Counted from the stretch's first letter, positions 1 to 6,000 are shown. The stretch is DNA of 7,359 nucleotides from Acidobacteriota bacterium (GCA_021781255.1 JAJXXG010001002.1:1-7359); one strand, 5' to 3'. The notes: generated by a model from the sequence alone, not told the origin. Translations and numbers: made by a program.

Positions 1-8
1 CCGGCGAA

Positions 9-1172
9 TCATTTCTCCAGATTCAGCCGGATGAACTCCGATTCATAGACCGAGGACGCCGGCTTGCCGCGCGCAATGCGGTACAACGCCCTGCCGCCCC
101 CGAGGAACAACCCAAGCAGAATCGCAGCCGATGCCCCGATGACCACCAGCGTGGCAATGCCGACCAGCAGCTTTCCGGTCTTAGCCACCTCCGACTCCGT
201 CGGCTGCGGAATCGAGGTCACGATGTCCTCAAAATGGACCATCTGCAGCAGCTTGTGGCTCTCGTCGGGAATCGCGTCGCCGCTGACCACCGCCACCAGC
301 GGCCCGCTGCGGCGCACCTCCAGCGAGGCCTGGTCGGAGTCGGCAAGTGGCTTGGGCCACGGCGGCTGCGCCTGGCTGCCCGCTTTGATGTAAGCGCGAA
401 TCTTCGCTTCCTGCGCAAGTGCCATCTGCGGCGTGGGGTAGTTGATGATCGTCAGAGTCGCCGGTCCCGAACGCAGCGAGTAGTTGGCCGTCACGGTCTC
501 TGCGCCGCGATCAAAGCCCACCAGCTCCGGCGGCAGCACGCCCCCGGCGCCCGCATAGCCCGCCGGTCCCAGCGCATAGTGGGAGGTCTGCTGGTCGAGC
601 GAAGTCTGCGGCAGATTGGACAGAATGGGCGGCGCAATTGCCTTGTTTCCCCGCGGAACCGGCAACTCCCCTGACAGCTCCCGCAGTTCCGCGGCAGACA
701 TCGAGCTGATCTGCGAAAAGGTCGCGTCCACGACCGTGTCGCCCTGCCAGAACAGCACGCGATTGTGGTTCGATGTCGCTCCGGCGCCGATGTCTGCCTT
801 CGGCCATCCATTCTGCCGGTAGTAGCTATAGGCGCCATATGCCCCGCTGGCGTCGCTAAAGCGCAGCGCGCGCAGGGCGAGCGTTTCGCCATCGCGCTTG
901 TAGCTGGCCAGCATGCCATCGGTGAAGTCGTATTCCTTCAGCGCTGTGGCGCCCGCACTGTCGGCCTGGGCCGGATCGGTCACGGCCTTCGGTGGCTCCG
1001 CGGCCACCCACCCGGCAAAGGCATCCGGCAGCAGCGCCTTCGGCCTGGGAGCGGTGGGCAAAACCGTCGTCACGGGAACCGCAGCAGGCCTGGAGGTCGC
1101 GGCCTGCACCTCTGACCGGACACCGCCGGCAAAAAGCGCCACCGAACACACCAGAATTCCTATCGAACGCAT
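9..1172 (-). CDS. Exported protein of unknown function with a C-terminal membrane anchor (DUF6599-like)
   Basis: Encodes 387 aa from the ATG at 1172. This start is preferred over upstream in-frame starts (as far as a GTG at 1370) because a GGGGAG Shine-Dalgarno lies 7 nt before it and the protein then opens with a signal peptide (residues 1 to about 24, MRSIGILVCSVALFAGG core, likely cleavage after VQA). A Pro/Ala-rich stretch (about 25-50) leads to a soluble part of about 280 residues that seems to contain two similar halves (about 80-175 and 222-323). Residues 335-357 form one hydrophobic helix, followed by about 30 residues with basic residues and an ending around YESEFIRLNL. Predicted topology: bulk outside the inner membrane, short tail in the cytoplasm. 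From memory this resembles the acidobacterial DUF6599 group, but I could not search. No catalytic motif is visible and the function is unknown. It is transcribed divergently from the gene at 1549. Confidence 0.8.
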   Translation of the reverse strand: MRSIGILVCSVALFAGGVRSEVQAATSRPAAVPVTTVLPTAPRPKALLPDAFAGWVAAEPPKAVTDPAQADSAGATALKEYDFTDGMLASYKRDGETLALRALRFSDASGAYGAYSYYRQNGWPKADIGAGATSNHNRVLFWQGDTVVDATFSQISSMSAAELRELSGELPVPRGNKAIAPPILSNLPQTSLDQQTSHYALGPAGYAGAGGVLPPELVGFDRGAETVTANYSLRSGPATLTIINYPTPQMALAQEAKIRAYIKAGSQAQPPWPKPLADSDQASLEVRRSGPLVAVVSGDAIPDESHKLLQMVHFEDIVTSIPQPTESEVAKTGKLLVGIATLVVIGASAAILLGLFLGGGRALYRIARGKPASSVYESEFIRLNLEK

Positions 1173-1179
1173 CCACTTG

Positions 1180-1185
1180 CTCCCC
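1180..1185 (-). promoter_or_regulatory. Ribosome binding site fixing the start of the 9-1172 gene
   Basis: Read on the minus strand this is GGGGAG, 7 nt before the ATG at 1172. It supports the short form with a signal peptide at its N-terminus. The longer open frame upstream carries a polar, signal-less sequence and is probably untranslated. Confidence 0.75.
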
Positions 1186-1382
1186 AATTCAAGGGTACAC
1201 TTTCCGCCAGTTGCGCGCATGGTGCTCTCGTCCATCTCATTCTGGTTGACACCGGCGAGCCTCAAAAAGGCATGCGGGCTCCTGCCCGGATCGCGCCCTG
1301 TGCGCGCATCATCACGATGCTGCAACGCTTTCGCCTTCGCAACGGATTCCCTGCATGAGAATAACTGCACCTTGCCGGGTGC

Positions 1383-1465
1383 ATAAGTCAGCTGGATGCA
1401 AAGCTCGAAACAATAAGTGCGCCGCTACATTTTTAATAGTCTGACAACCAAAGTCCGGAATAAGT
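1383..1465 (+). repeat. Three copies of ATAAGT (possible operator)
   Basis: The hexamer ATAAGT occurs at 1383-1388, 1413-1418 and 1460-1465, with related TAAGT at 1470-1474 and GTAAGT at 1516-1521. All are on the plus strand between the two divergent genes. The spacings (30 and 47 bp) are not clean helical multiples, so this is only a candidate binding-site cluster. Confidence 0.3.
1432..1437 (+). promoter_or_regulatory. Possible -10 element for the gene at 1549
   Basis: TTTAAT matches TATAAT at five of six positions and sits in the most A+T-rich part of the gap. No good -35 lies 16-18 bp upstream; the nearest resemblance (TCGAAA, 1405-1410) is 21 bp away. If it is used, the transcript would start near 1444 and carry a leader of about 105 nt that includes the stem-loop at 1486-1517. 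Confidence 0.25.
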
Positions 1466-1485
1466 CCTCTAAGTTGACAAGGCAA

Positions 1486-1517
1486 ACGCCTCCAGAACGA
1501 GGTCAAAGTGGAGGCGT
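1486..1517 (+). promoter_or_regulatory. Stem-loop in the probable 5' leader of the gene at 1549
   Basis: ACGCCTCCA (1486-1494) is exactly complementary to TGGAGGCGT (1509-1517), giving a 9-bp stem with a 14-nt loop. It ends 17 nt before the AGGAG ribosome binding site (1535-1539). No T-run follows it, so it does not look like a terminator. It could protect the mRNA 5' end, control ribosome access or be a DNA inverted repeat for a regulator. Confidence 0.5.
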
Positions 1518-1548
1518 AAGTTATCTCAAACTTTAGGAGTTACTTCGC

Positions 1549-2184
1549 ATGAAACGTGAAGCTGCTATATCCCTGTCGATCGCCGTCGCTTCTCTCTCCC
1601 TGCTCTGTCCGGGATCTCTCCATGCATCCGGCGGAGCGGGTGCGCAACCCGCCGCGAACACGGTCAGCATCGCGGCGCAGCAACGCGAGGCAAGCATGAT
1701 GGTGCCTGCGCAGGTTGCCCTGGTCAAAGATCTCGACTCCAGGAAGATGCAGCCGGGGCATCAGTTTCGAGCCGTACTCAGTGGAACCGTCCATCTGAAA
1801 AGCGGCGTCGAGTTACCACGCGGCACCGTACTGCTTGGTACGGTTGTCACGGATCAGATGCAGGTCAAAGGAACTTCCCGGCTGGCCTTGCGCTTTACTC
1901 AGGCTAAGTTGAAGAGCGGCAAGGTAATTCCAGTTATGGCGACCATTATGGGAATCACTCCGCCGGCGTATGGCTTCTACAGCACTCCGGGCGGGAACAA
2001 ATGGGATGGAAGTACCCTGCAGATGGATCAGGTCGACGCCATCTCCGGGGTTGATCTGCATAGTGCAATAGCCCGCGTGAATTCGGGTGTCTTTGTATCG
2101 AATAAGAAGGATGACGTAAAGCTGGCGGCAGGCAGCCAGATGATGCTGGCCATCGCCGCGCAGCAGGGCGACCACCAGAGCTAA
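1549..2184 (+). CDS. Small secreted protein of unknown function
   Basis: Encodes 211 aa. AGGAG lies 9 nt before the ATG, and the N-terminus is a clear signal peptide: MKRE, a hydrophobic core to about residue 20, and likely cleavage after LHA (residue 26). A Gly/Ala/Gln-rich linker precedes the folded part. Residues 52-103 read like a small beta-rich module (VPAQVALVKDLDSRKMQPG, then AVLSGTVHLKSGVELPRGTV), followed by further beta-prone segments to about 135. This resembles the beta-barrel style of VirB10/TrbI C-terminal domains, in which an agent is described as held at a start value ('GVELPRGT..LLGTV'); that is a pattern impression, not a homology result. The rest (136-211) has no motif I recognise. 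Mature protein about 185 aa, with no anchor, so periplasmic or extracellular. It appears to be a single-gene transcription unit. Confidence 0.8.
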   Translation: MKREAAISLSIAVASLSLLCPGSLHASGGAGAQPAANTVSIAAQQREASMMVPAQVALVKDLDSRKMQPGHQFRAVLSGTVHLKSGVELPRGTVLLGTVVTDQMQVKGTSRLALRFTQAKLKSGKVIPVMATIMGITPPAYGFYSTPGGNKWDGSTLQMDQVDAISGVDLHSAIARVNSGVFVSNKKDDVKLAAGSQMMLAIAAQQGDHQS

Positions 2185-2196
2185 AGCGTTCAGGCC

Positions 2197-2224
2197 CCGG
2201 CACAATACTCAATACGTTGTCCGG
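2197..2224 (+). terminator. Weak hairpin after the 1549-2184 gene
   Basis: CCGG-c-ACAA (2197-2205) pairs with TTGTCCGG (2217-2224) around an 11-nt loop with one bulged base, 12 nt after the stop codon. No T-run follows on either strand, so factor-independent termination is doubtful. Confidence 0.25.
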
Positions 2225-2278
2225 AAAACTTCATGCGCAGCAATGCGCTCGGCAAGGGGCAAGCCCTGGGAATCTCCC

Positions 2279-2304
2279 CGGCGATACACAGGAGGACATC
2301 GCCG
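2279..2304. repeat. Inverted repeat in the convergent gap
   Basis: CGGCGAT (2279-2285) is complementary to ATCGCCG (2298-2304) with a 12-nt loop. It lies between the ends of two converging genes, 37 bp past the trmFO stop in the trmFO direction. There is no T-run, so a role in mRNA 3'-end stability is only a possibility. Confidence 0.3.
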
Positions 2305-2340
2305 CCCCGGGCACCCCCCACACAAACCTGCGGGCACGGC

Positions 2341-3708
2341 TCAGGCCGGTGAATGGGCACTGCAGCCGTGGCCCGCAGCCGCCCACCACGCATCAAACGC
2401 CGCCAGCGCACGCTCGCATTGGATGCGATGCCGTTCCTTTTTATCGCGAATCTTCTTGCGCAGTTCTTCCTCAAGCGGCTCCAGCAGGTCAAACGTGATG
2501 TTGGCCGGTTGGAAGTGTTTCGCGTCGGCGTGCGTAATGTAGTGGACAAGTGAGCCGAGCGCAGTTGCCCGCGGAACAGGCACGGGCTGCTCGGCGCGCG
2601 CAAGCGAGGCCGCGCAGAGCCCCGCCAGCAGGCCGGTGGCGATGGACTCCGTGTAGCCCTCCACGCCGGAAATCTGCCCGGCGAAAAGCAGACGCGGCTC
2701 TTTCCTGAGCCGCAGATTCTCGTCCAGCAGCGCGGGCGCGCAGATATACGTATTGCGATGAATCTGGCCATAGCGCAGGAAGCGCGCATTCTCAAGCCCT
2801 GGAATCAGCCGCAGCACGCGGGCCTGCTCGCCGAATTTCAAATGATTCTGGAAGCCGACAAGGTTGTAGCTGTCGGCGCGCAGGTTTTCCTTGCGCAGTT
2901 GCACCACCGCCCACGGAGTCTTGCCGGTGCGCGGGTCGCGCAGGCCAACAGGCTTCATCGGGCCAAAGCGCAGCGTGTCGCGCCCTCTGCGCGCCAGCAC
3001 CTCGATGGGCAGGCAGCCCTCGAAGTAGTCCAGCTTCTCCCATTCCTTGCTTTCGGCGGGCTCGGCGGCCAGCAGCGCATCCAGGAAGCGGTCATACTCT
3101 TCGCGGTCCATCGGGCAGTTGATATAGTCGGCCGTGCCCTTGTCCCAGCGCGCCGCAAAGTACACGCGCTCCATGTCAATGGACTCGGCATCGACGATGG
3201 GTGAGATGGAATCATAGAAGGCCAGGTGCTCCGAGCCGGTGATGCGCTGGATCTCCTCGCTCAGCGCGCCCGAGGTCAGTGGCCCCGTAGCCACGATGGT
3301 GAGGCCGTAAGCTTCGGACAGATCGAGGCGTGAAACTTCCTCGCGAATCACATGAATTTTCGGTTCAGCCGCAATCGCCTCGGCGATGCGCCGTGAAAAC
3401 TCCACGCGATCGACGGCCAGCGCGTGGCCTGCAGGCACCGCCGACTCGTCCGCAAGTCGCAAAAGAGCGGAAGCTCCACGCCGCATTTCCTGCTTCAGCA
3501 GCCACGGAGCGGTGTTGGGCGACTCGCTCTTCAGAGAGTTGGAGCAGACAAGCTCGCCAAACTCCGTCGTCTGGTGCGCGGGCGTCAGCCGCGGCTTGCC
3601 ATCCACCTTGGCGCGCATCTCATACAGGTCCACCTCGCATCCAAAACGCGCCGCGGTCAGCGCCGCCTCCGGGCCGGCCAGGCCGCCGCCGATTACGCGA
3701 ATCTTCAC
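2341..3708 (-). CDS. trmFO: Folate- and FAD-dependent tRNA (uracil-5-)-methyltransferase TrmFO
   Basis: Methylates C5 of U54 in the tRNA T-loop (m5U54) in the cytoplasm, using 5,10-methylenetetrahydrofolate as carbon source and reduced FAD (EC 2.1.1.74). The 455-aa product is full length. The N-terminus holds the dinucleotide-binding GGGLAGPEAA (residues 7-16). Family blocks follow: TEFGELVCSNSLKS (48-61), AFYDSISPIVDAESIDM (163-179), GTADYINCPMD (191-201), FEGCLPIEVLARRG (229-242), RFGPMKPVGL (247-256), GFQNHLKFGEQ (285-295), FAGQISGVEGYTESIATG (342-359) and HYITHADAKHFQPANITF (389-406). Cys55 and Cys232 correspond to the two functionally critical cysteines of Bacillus subtilis TrmFO (Cys53, Cys226). 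The start is GTG at 3708, chosen because GGAGG lies 7 nt upstream and because FAD-binding begins right after it. Its first four bases overlap the stop of the acetyltransferase gene, so the two are probably translationally coupled. Confidence 0.96.
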   Translation of the reverse strand: MKIRVIGGGLAGPEAALTAARFGCEVDLYEMRAKVDGKPRLTPAHQTTEFGELVCSNSLKSESPNTAPWLLKQEMRRGASALLRLADESAVPAGHALAVDRVEFSRRIAEAIAAEPKIHVIREEVSRLDLSEAYGLTIVATGPLTSGALSEEIQRITGSEHLAFYDSISPIVDAESIDMERVYFAARWDKGTADYINCPMDREEYDRFLDALLAAEPAESKEWEKLDYFEGCLPIEVLARRGRDTLRFGPMKPVGLRDPRTGKTPWAVVQLRKENLRADSYNLVGFQNHLKFGEQARVLRLIPGLENARFLRYGQIHRNTYICAPALLDENLRLRKEPRLLFAGQISGVEGYTESIATGLLAGLCAASLARAEQPVPVPRATALGSLVHYITHADAKHFQPANITFDLLEPLEEELRKKIRDKKERHRIQCERALAAFDAWWAAAGHGCSAHSPA

Positions 3709-4199
3709 CGGCCCGCCTCCGCGGCCCTTGCCAGCCGCCGCAGCGCTTCGCCCGTCATGCGAACATTGCGCCACTCATCCAGAAACTCGGCGCCCATGGC
3801 GCGATAGAACTCAATTGCCGGGCTGTTCCAGTCCAGCACCTCCCACTGCAGGCGCGGGCAGCCCTTCTCCACGGCGATGGCCGCCACACGCTGCAGCAGC
3901 GCCTTGCCGATGCCCAGCCCGCGGTATTCGGGATGCACAAACAGGTCTTCGAGGTAGAGCCCCGGCCGCCCCATCCATGTGGAGTAGTTGAAGAAATAGA
4001 AGGCAAACCCGGCCGGCGCACCGTCCTGCTCCGCTATCAGGCAGAAATAAAATGGGTTGGGTCCAAACCCATCCCGCACCAGGTCCGCCTCGGTTGCGGT
4101 CACGGCGTCTGGCTCGCGCTCATAGGCCGCCAGCGCGCGGATAAATTCAAGAATCAGCGGGACATCCGCCGGGGTTGCAGGCCGGATCGTGATTGCCAT
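3705..4199 (-). CDS. GNAT-family N-acetyltransferase, spermidine/spermine (SSAT)-like
   Basis: Predicted to move the acetyl group of acetyl-CoA onto a primary amine, probably a polyamine or a lysine analogue such as thialysine; the substrate cannot be read from sequence. With the ATG at 4199 it has 164 aa, close to the 171 aa of human SSAT, and similarity to that enzyme as I recall it runs almost end to end: ITIRPATPADV at the N-terminus, LVRDGFGPNPFYFCLIAE (40-57), LYLEDLFVHPEYRG (81-94), and WEVLDWNSPAIEFYRAMGA (119-137). The acetyl-CoA pyrophosphate loop R-G-L-G-I-G is at 93-98. Tyr132 aligns with the general-acid tyrosine of SSAT (Tyr140). ATG at 4205 and GTG at 4229 are alternative starts in frame; none has a Shine-Dalgarno, and a TACAAT 6 nt before 4199 suggests a leaderless start. 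The gene heads a two-gene unit with trmFO. Confidence 0.88.
   Translation of the reverse strand: MAITIRPATPADVPLILEFIRALAAYEREPDAVTATEADLVRDGFGPNPFYFCLIAEQDGAPAGFAFYFFNYSTWMGRPGLYLEDLFVHPEYRGLGIGKALLQRVAAIAVEKGCPRLQWEVLDWNSPAIEFYRAMGAEFLDEWRNVRMTGEALRRLARAAEAGR
3716..3720 (-). promoter_or_regulatory. Ribosome binding site fixing the GTG start of trmFO
   Basis: GGAGG on the minus strand, 7 nt before GTG at 3708. It lies inside the 3' end of the acetyltransferase gene and argues against the earlier in-frame GTG at 3774, which would add 22 residues unlike any TrmFO N-terminus. Confidence 0.8.
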
Positions 4200-4205
4200 G
4201 TTCAT

Positions 4206-4211
4206 ATTGTA
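4206..4211 (-). promoter_or_regulatory. Probable -10 element giving a leaderless transcript of the acetyltransferase gene
   Basis: TACAAT on the minus strand, a five-of-six match to TATAAT. Transcription would be expected about 7 nt downstream, which is the A of the ATG at 4199. No recognisable -35 lies 16-18 bp upstream, and there is no Shine-Dalgarno. The same arrangement precedes moeA. Confidence 0.5.
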
Positions 4212-4410
4212 GGGTGTGATACAGGCCACAGTGGGCGCGGCGAGTCGCCTTCTACCATGGGAAGGAACAGGGTTGAAAGGTTGCGGCTGCCGGAGATCCG
4301 CAGGCCAAAACGCTGCTGCCTTTCACCAGGCTTGGCCGTGACGGCAAAGTGCCATTGCGCCAGGGGGAGCGGCACGGCTGGAGGTTCGCTCTCGCTCTAT
4401 GGCCTTGTGT

Positions 4411-4448
4411 TCGATAGTCGATAGGATTTAACTTGAGTCCTGTTGAGT
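4411..4448 (+). repeat. Two short tandem repeat pairs
   Basis: TCGATAG is repeated back to back (4411-4417, 4418-4424). Nine bases after that, TTGAGT occurs twice with a 10-bp period (4433-4438, 4443-4448), so both TTGAGT copies face the same side of the helix. They are about 200 bp upstream of the TPR gene. Confidence 0.4.
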
Positions 4449-4579
4449 AGACAAATTCTCAGGCGGGTTTTCGCGCTGGGGCGGGCTGGGTCCCGTCCAT
4501 GCGCGGAGCGTGGAAGCCGGAGGCTGTTGCTCCCCATGTGGCCCATGACCGCAGGCGCACTGAACGAGTAGTAAGCAAA

Positions 4580-4585
4580 TACGAT
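4580..4585 (+). promoter_or_regulatory. Possible -10 element for the TPR protein gene
   Basis: TACGAT fits the TAnnnT -10 pattern and would place the transcript start near 4592, leaving a leader of about 50 nt that contains the AAGGAG ribosome binding site. No -35 is recognisable 17 bp upstream, so the support is weak. Confidence 0.25.
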
Positions 4586-4640
4586 TTTTTTGATCGAGCC
4601 CGCGGGCAGCCTCGTTCGCGCAGCTCCCAAGGAGAAGAAC

Positions 4641-5885
4641 ATGAAACGCACCATTTCACTTTGGCTGGGCGTGCTGGCACTCGCCCTCATGCCTGCGCTC
4701 GCGCAGGAGAAGCCTGCCGCACCACCTGCCTCTGTGCCCATGGGCAAGGTGCACGGTCACGTAACCAACCCGACCGGAGCGCCCCAGACCGGCGGTTCGG
4801 TTTCCTTCCTGGAAATCACCCGCGCTGCTTCCGGCCCTGGACTGTCCCCGGAGCAGGCTGACAGGGGCACATTCACCGTCGACGCAAATGGCGACTACAA
4901 AGGCGAGGTTCCTGCCGGCAACTACACCGTCATTTACCGCTCAGAGGGCATGACCAAGGATAAGCAGGCCGACCGCTTTGACAACGTAACGATTCCGGCG
5001 GGCCAGGACACGTTGCAAGACATCGACATGTCCCGTCAGGAGTACGTAGATAAGCTGCCCGAGGAAGAGAAGAAGCAGCTTGAAGAGCTCCGCCAGAAGA
5101 ACGCCACGGCACTGAAGGCCAATGAGGTCATCAAGAACCTCAACGCCGACCTGCACACCGTCACTGTTGACGTGAAGGATGCAGACGCTGCGCGCGCCGC
5201 CGCCGTGCAGCAGTTGGGCGCCTCCGCCACCAAGGCCGCCATCGAAGCCAAGGAAGCCGAGATCAAGACCGCGAAGTATACCGAGATCGAGACCCTCATG
5301 ACGAAGGACACCGCGGCCAAGCCCGATGCATCCATTCTGTGGGCGCAGCTCGGCCTTGCGCAGGCCGGTCTCAAGAAGTACGACGCCGCCGAGGTCTCCT
5401 ACAAGAAGGCCCTGGAGGTGGATGCCGCCTCGAAGAAGCCGAACCCGGCAATTCAGGGAATGGCCAACGCCGGCCTGGGTGAGGTCTACGCGCGCACCGG
5501 CAAGGTCGCCGAGGCCAACGCGGCGTACGATGCCGCTGGCAAGGCCAATCCCGCGGGAGCGGCTTCCTATCTCAAGAACGAAACCGTGATCTTCTTCCAG
5601 GCAAACAACGCGGATGCGCAGGTGGCAGCCGCGGATGAGGCCATCAAGGTTGACCCGAATGACGCCCTGCTCTACTACCTCAAGGGACAGGGACTCGTGT
5701 CGAAGGCCACCATCGACCCCAAAACGCAGCGCATCGTTCTGCCTGAGGGCTGCGCCGAGGCCTACCAGAAGTACCTCGAGCTCGCCCCGAACGGTCAATT
5801 TGCCGGCGAGGTGCAGGGTATTCTCCAGCAGGCTGGGCAGAAGGTCACCTCCAGCTATAAGGCAGGCAAGCCAAGCAAGAAGTAG
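4641..5885 (+). CDS. Exported TPR protein with an N-terminal carboxypeptidase-regulatory-like domain
   Basis: Encodes 414 aa from the ATG at 4641, 6 nt after AAGGAG (4629-4634). The signal peptide covers residues 1-21 (MKRTISLWLG, core, ALA before Gln22). Residues 35-130 look like a small beta-sandwich of the carboxypeptidase-regulatory/Cna-B type: GKVHGHVTNPTGAP, then GTFTVDANGDYKGEVPAGNY (77-95). A charged helical stretch (131-222, rich in Glu, Lys and Ala, including PEEEKKQLEELRQKN) could form a coiled coil. Four TPR-like units follow at about 228-262, 269-303, 306-340 and 341-385; the last carries an insertion (about 352-369). The tail is Lys-rich. TPRs bind other proteins, so a periplasmic scaffold or envelope role is likely; no enzyme motif is seen. 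Lysine is encoded almost only by AAG and codon choice is narrow, suggesting high expression. It stands alone, with its own terminator. Confidence 0.85.
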   Translation: MKRTISLWLGVLALALMPALAQEKPAAPPASVPMGKVHGHVTNPTGAPQTGGSVSFLEITRAASGPGLSPEQADRGTFTVDANGDYKGEVPAGNYTVIYRSEGMTKDKQADRFDNVTIPAGQDTLQDIDMSRQEYVDKLPEEEKKQLEELRQKNATALKANEVIKNLNADLHTVTVDVKDADAARAAAVQQLGASATKAAIEAKEAEIKTAKYTEIETLMTKDTAAKPDASILWAQLGLAQAGLKKYDAAEVSYKKALEVDAASKKPNPAIQGMANAGLGEVYARTGKVAEANAAYDAAGKANPAGAASYLKNETVIFFQANNADAQVAAADEAIKVDPNDALLYYLKGQGLVSKATIDPKTQRIVLPEGCAEAYQKYLELAPNGQFAGEVQGILQQAGQKVTSSYKAGKPSKK

Positions 5886-5903
5886 GCTGGCATCAAGCAC
5901 CAT

Positions 5904-5946
5904 CACGAAGGGCGCTCCCGGCTGCCGGGCGCGCCCTTCGTGCTTT
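5904..5946 (+). terminator. Strong hairpin terminator after the TPR protein gene
   Basis: CACGAAGGGCGC (5904-5915) pairs perfectly with GCGCCCTTCGTG (5931-5942). After one T/C mismatch, the inner CCCGG (5917-5921) pairs with CCGGG (5925-5929) around a CTG loop. The stop codon is 19 nt upstream. Only three T follow (5944-5946), so the tail is short for an intrinsic terminator, but the stem is very stable. It would insulate moeA from the highly expressed gene upstream. Confidence 0.75.
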
Positions 5947-5994
5947 GCGGCGATTCGCATCCTCAACGCCACTCCGCAGCCCCGCTCTGCCATC

Positions 5995-6000
5995 TACAAT
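5995..6000 (+). promoter_or_regulatory. Probable -10 element giving a leaderless moeA transcript
   Basis: TACAAT ends 7 nt before the ATG at 6008, so transcription starting at the usual distance would begin at or next to the A of the start codon. No Shine-Dalgarno lies between, and none is found in the 20 nt before the ATG. No good -35 is visible at 16-18 bp spacing. The terminator just upstream makes an independent promoter necessary. Confidence 0.55.

Larger units (their letters stand above)
1173..1548. other. Divergent intergenic region of 376 bp
   Basis: Separates two divergently transcribed genes for exported proteins. No open frame here looks like a protein. It is clearly richer in A+T between about 1380 and 1480 than its surroundings. 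It holds a possible -10 element (1432-1437), three ATAAGT copies, an isolated TTGACA at 1474-1479 with no matching -10 at 16-18 bp, and a stem-loop next to the ribosome binding site of the rightward gene. I found no convincing promoter for the leftward gene. Confidence 0.7.
4212..4640. other. Intergenic region of about 430 bp with no credible gene
   Basis: Lies between the divergent acetyltransferase/trmFO unit and the TPR protein gene. Open frames crossing it are continuations of shadow frames and show no protein-like composition. It contains the tandem repeats at 4411-4448, a possible RNA hairpin (GGGCGGG 4479-4485 with CCCGTCC 4492-4498, one G-U pair, 6-nt loop), a run of seven T at 4585-4591 inside the near-palindrome CGAT...ATCG (4582-4596), and a perfect palindrome GCCCGCGGGC at 4598-4607. 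It could hold regulatory DNA or an unrecognised small RNA, but nothing identifies one. Confidence 0.6.

Noticed and set aside
1173..1370. Longer N-terminus of the 9-1172 gene, from GTG at 1370
   Set aside because: The extra 66 residues are polar and would bury the signal peptide inside the protein; the GGGGAG site points to 1172.
1474..1479. Perfect TTGACA as a -35 box for the gene at 1549
   Set aside because: No -10-like hexamer lies 16-18 bp downstream; that position reads around ACGAGG. It may be chance or part of a leader.
1594..1611. Lipoprotein signal (lipobox) around Cys20 of the 1549-2184 product
   Set aside because: The residues before Cys are S-L-L, which lack the required Leu at -3 and small residue at -1. 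A standard signal peptidase I site after LHA (residue 26) fits better.
2250..2275. Short hairpin AGGG-GCAAG-CCCT in the convergent gap
   Set aside because: A four-base stem is too weak and common in GC-rich DNA to call a terminator.
3330..4424. 364-codon open frame on the plus strand across trmFO and the acetyltransferase
   Set aside because: Arg/Pro/His-rich composition with no motif; both genes beneath it are well supported on the other strand.
1436..4460. Shared motif AGTCCT-N7/8-GACAA upstream of the genes at 1549 (1463-1480) and 4641 (4436-4454)
   Set aside because: Only 11 matching bases with a one-base spacing difference, at very different distances from the starts. Given the number of comparisons between two gaps of about 400 bp, a chance match is plausible.
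4941..5993. 350-codon open frame antisense to the TPR protein gene
   Set aside because: Leu/Gly/Arg-rich shadow of a gene with strong codon bias (AAG reads as CTT, GAG as CTC on the other strand). It would begin beyond the terminator and has no ribosome binding site support.
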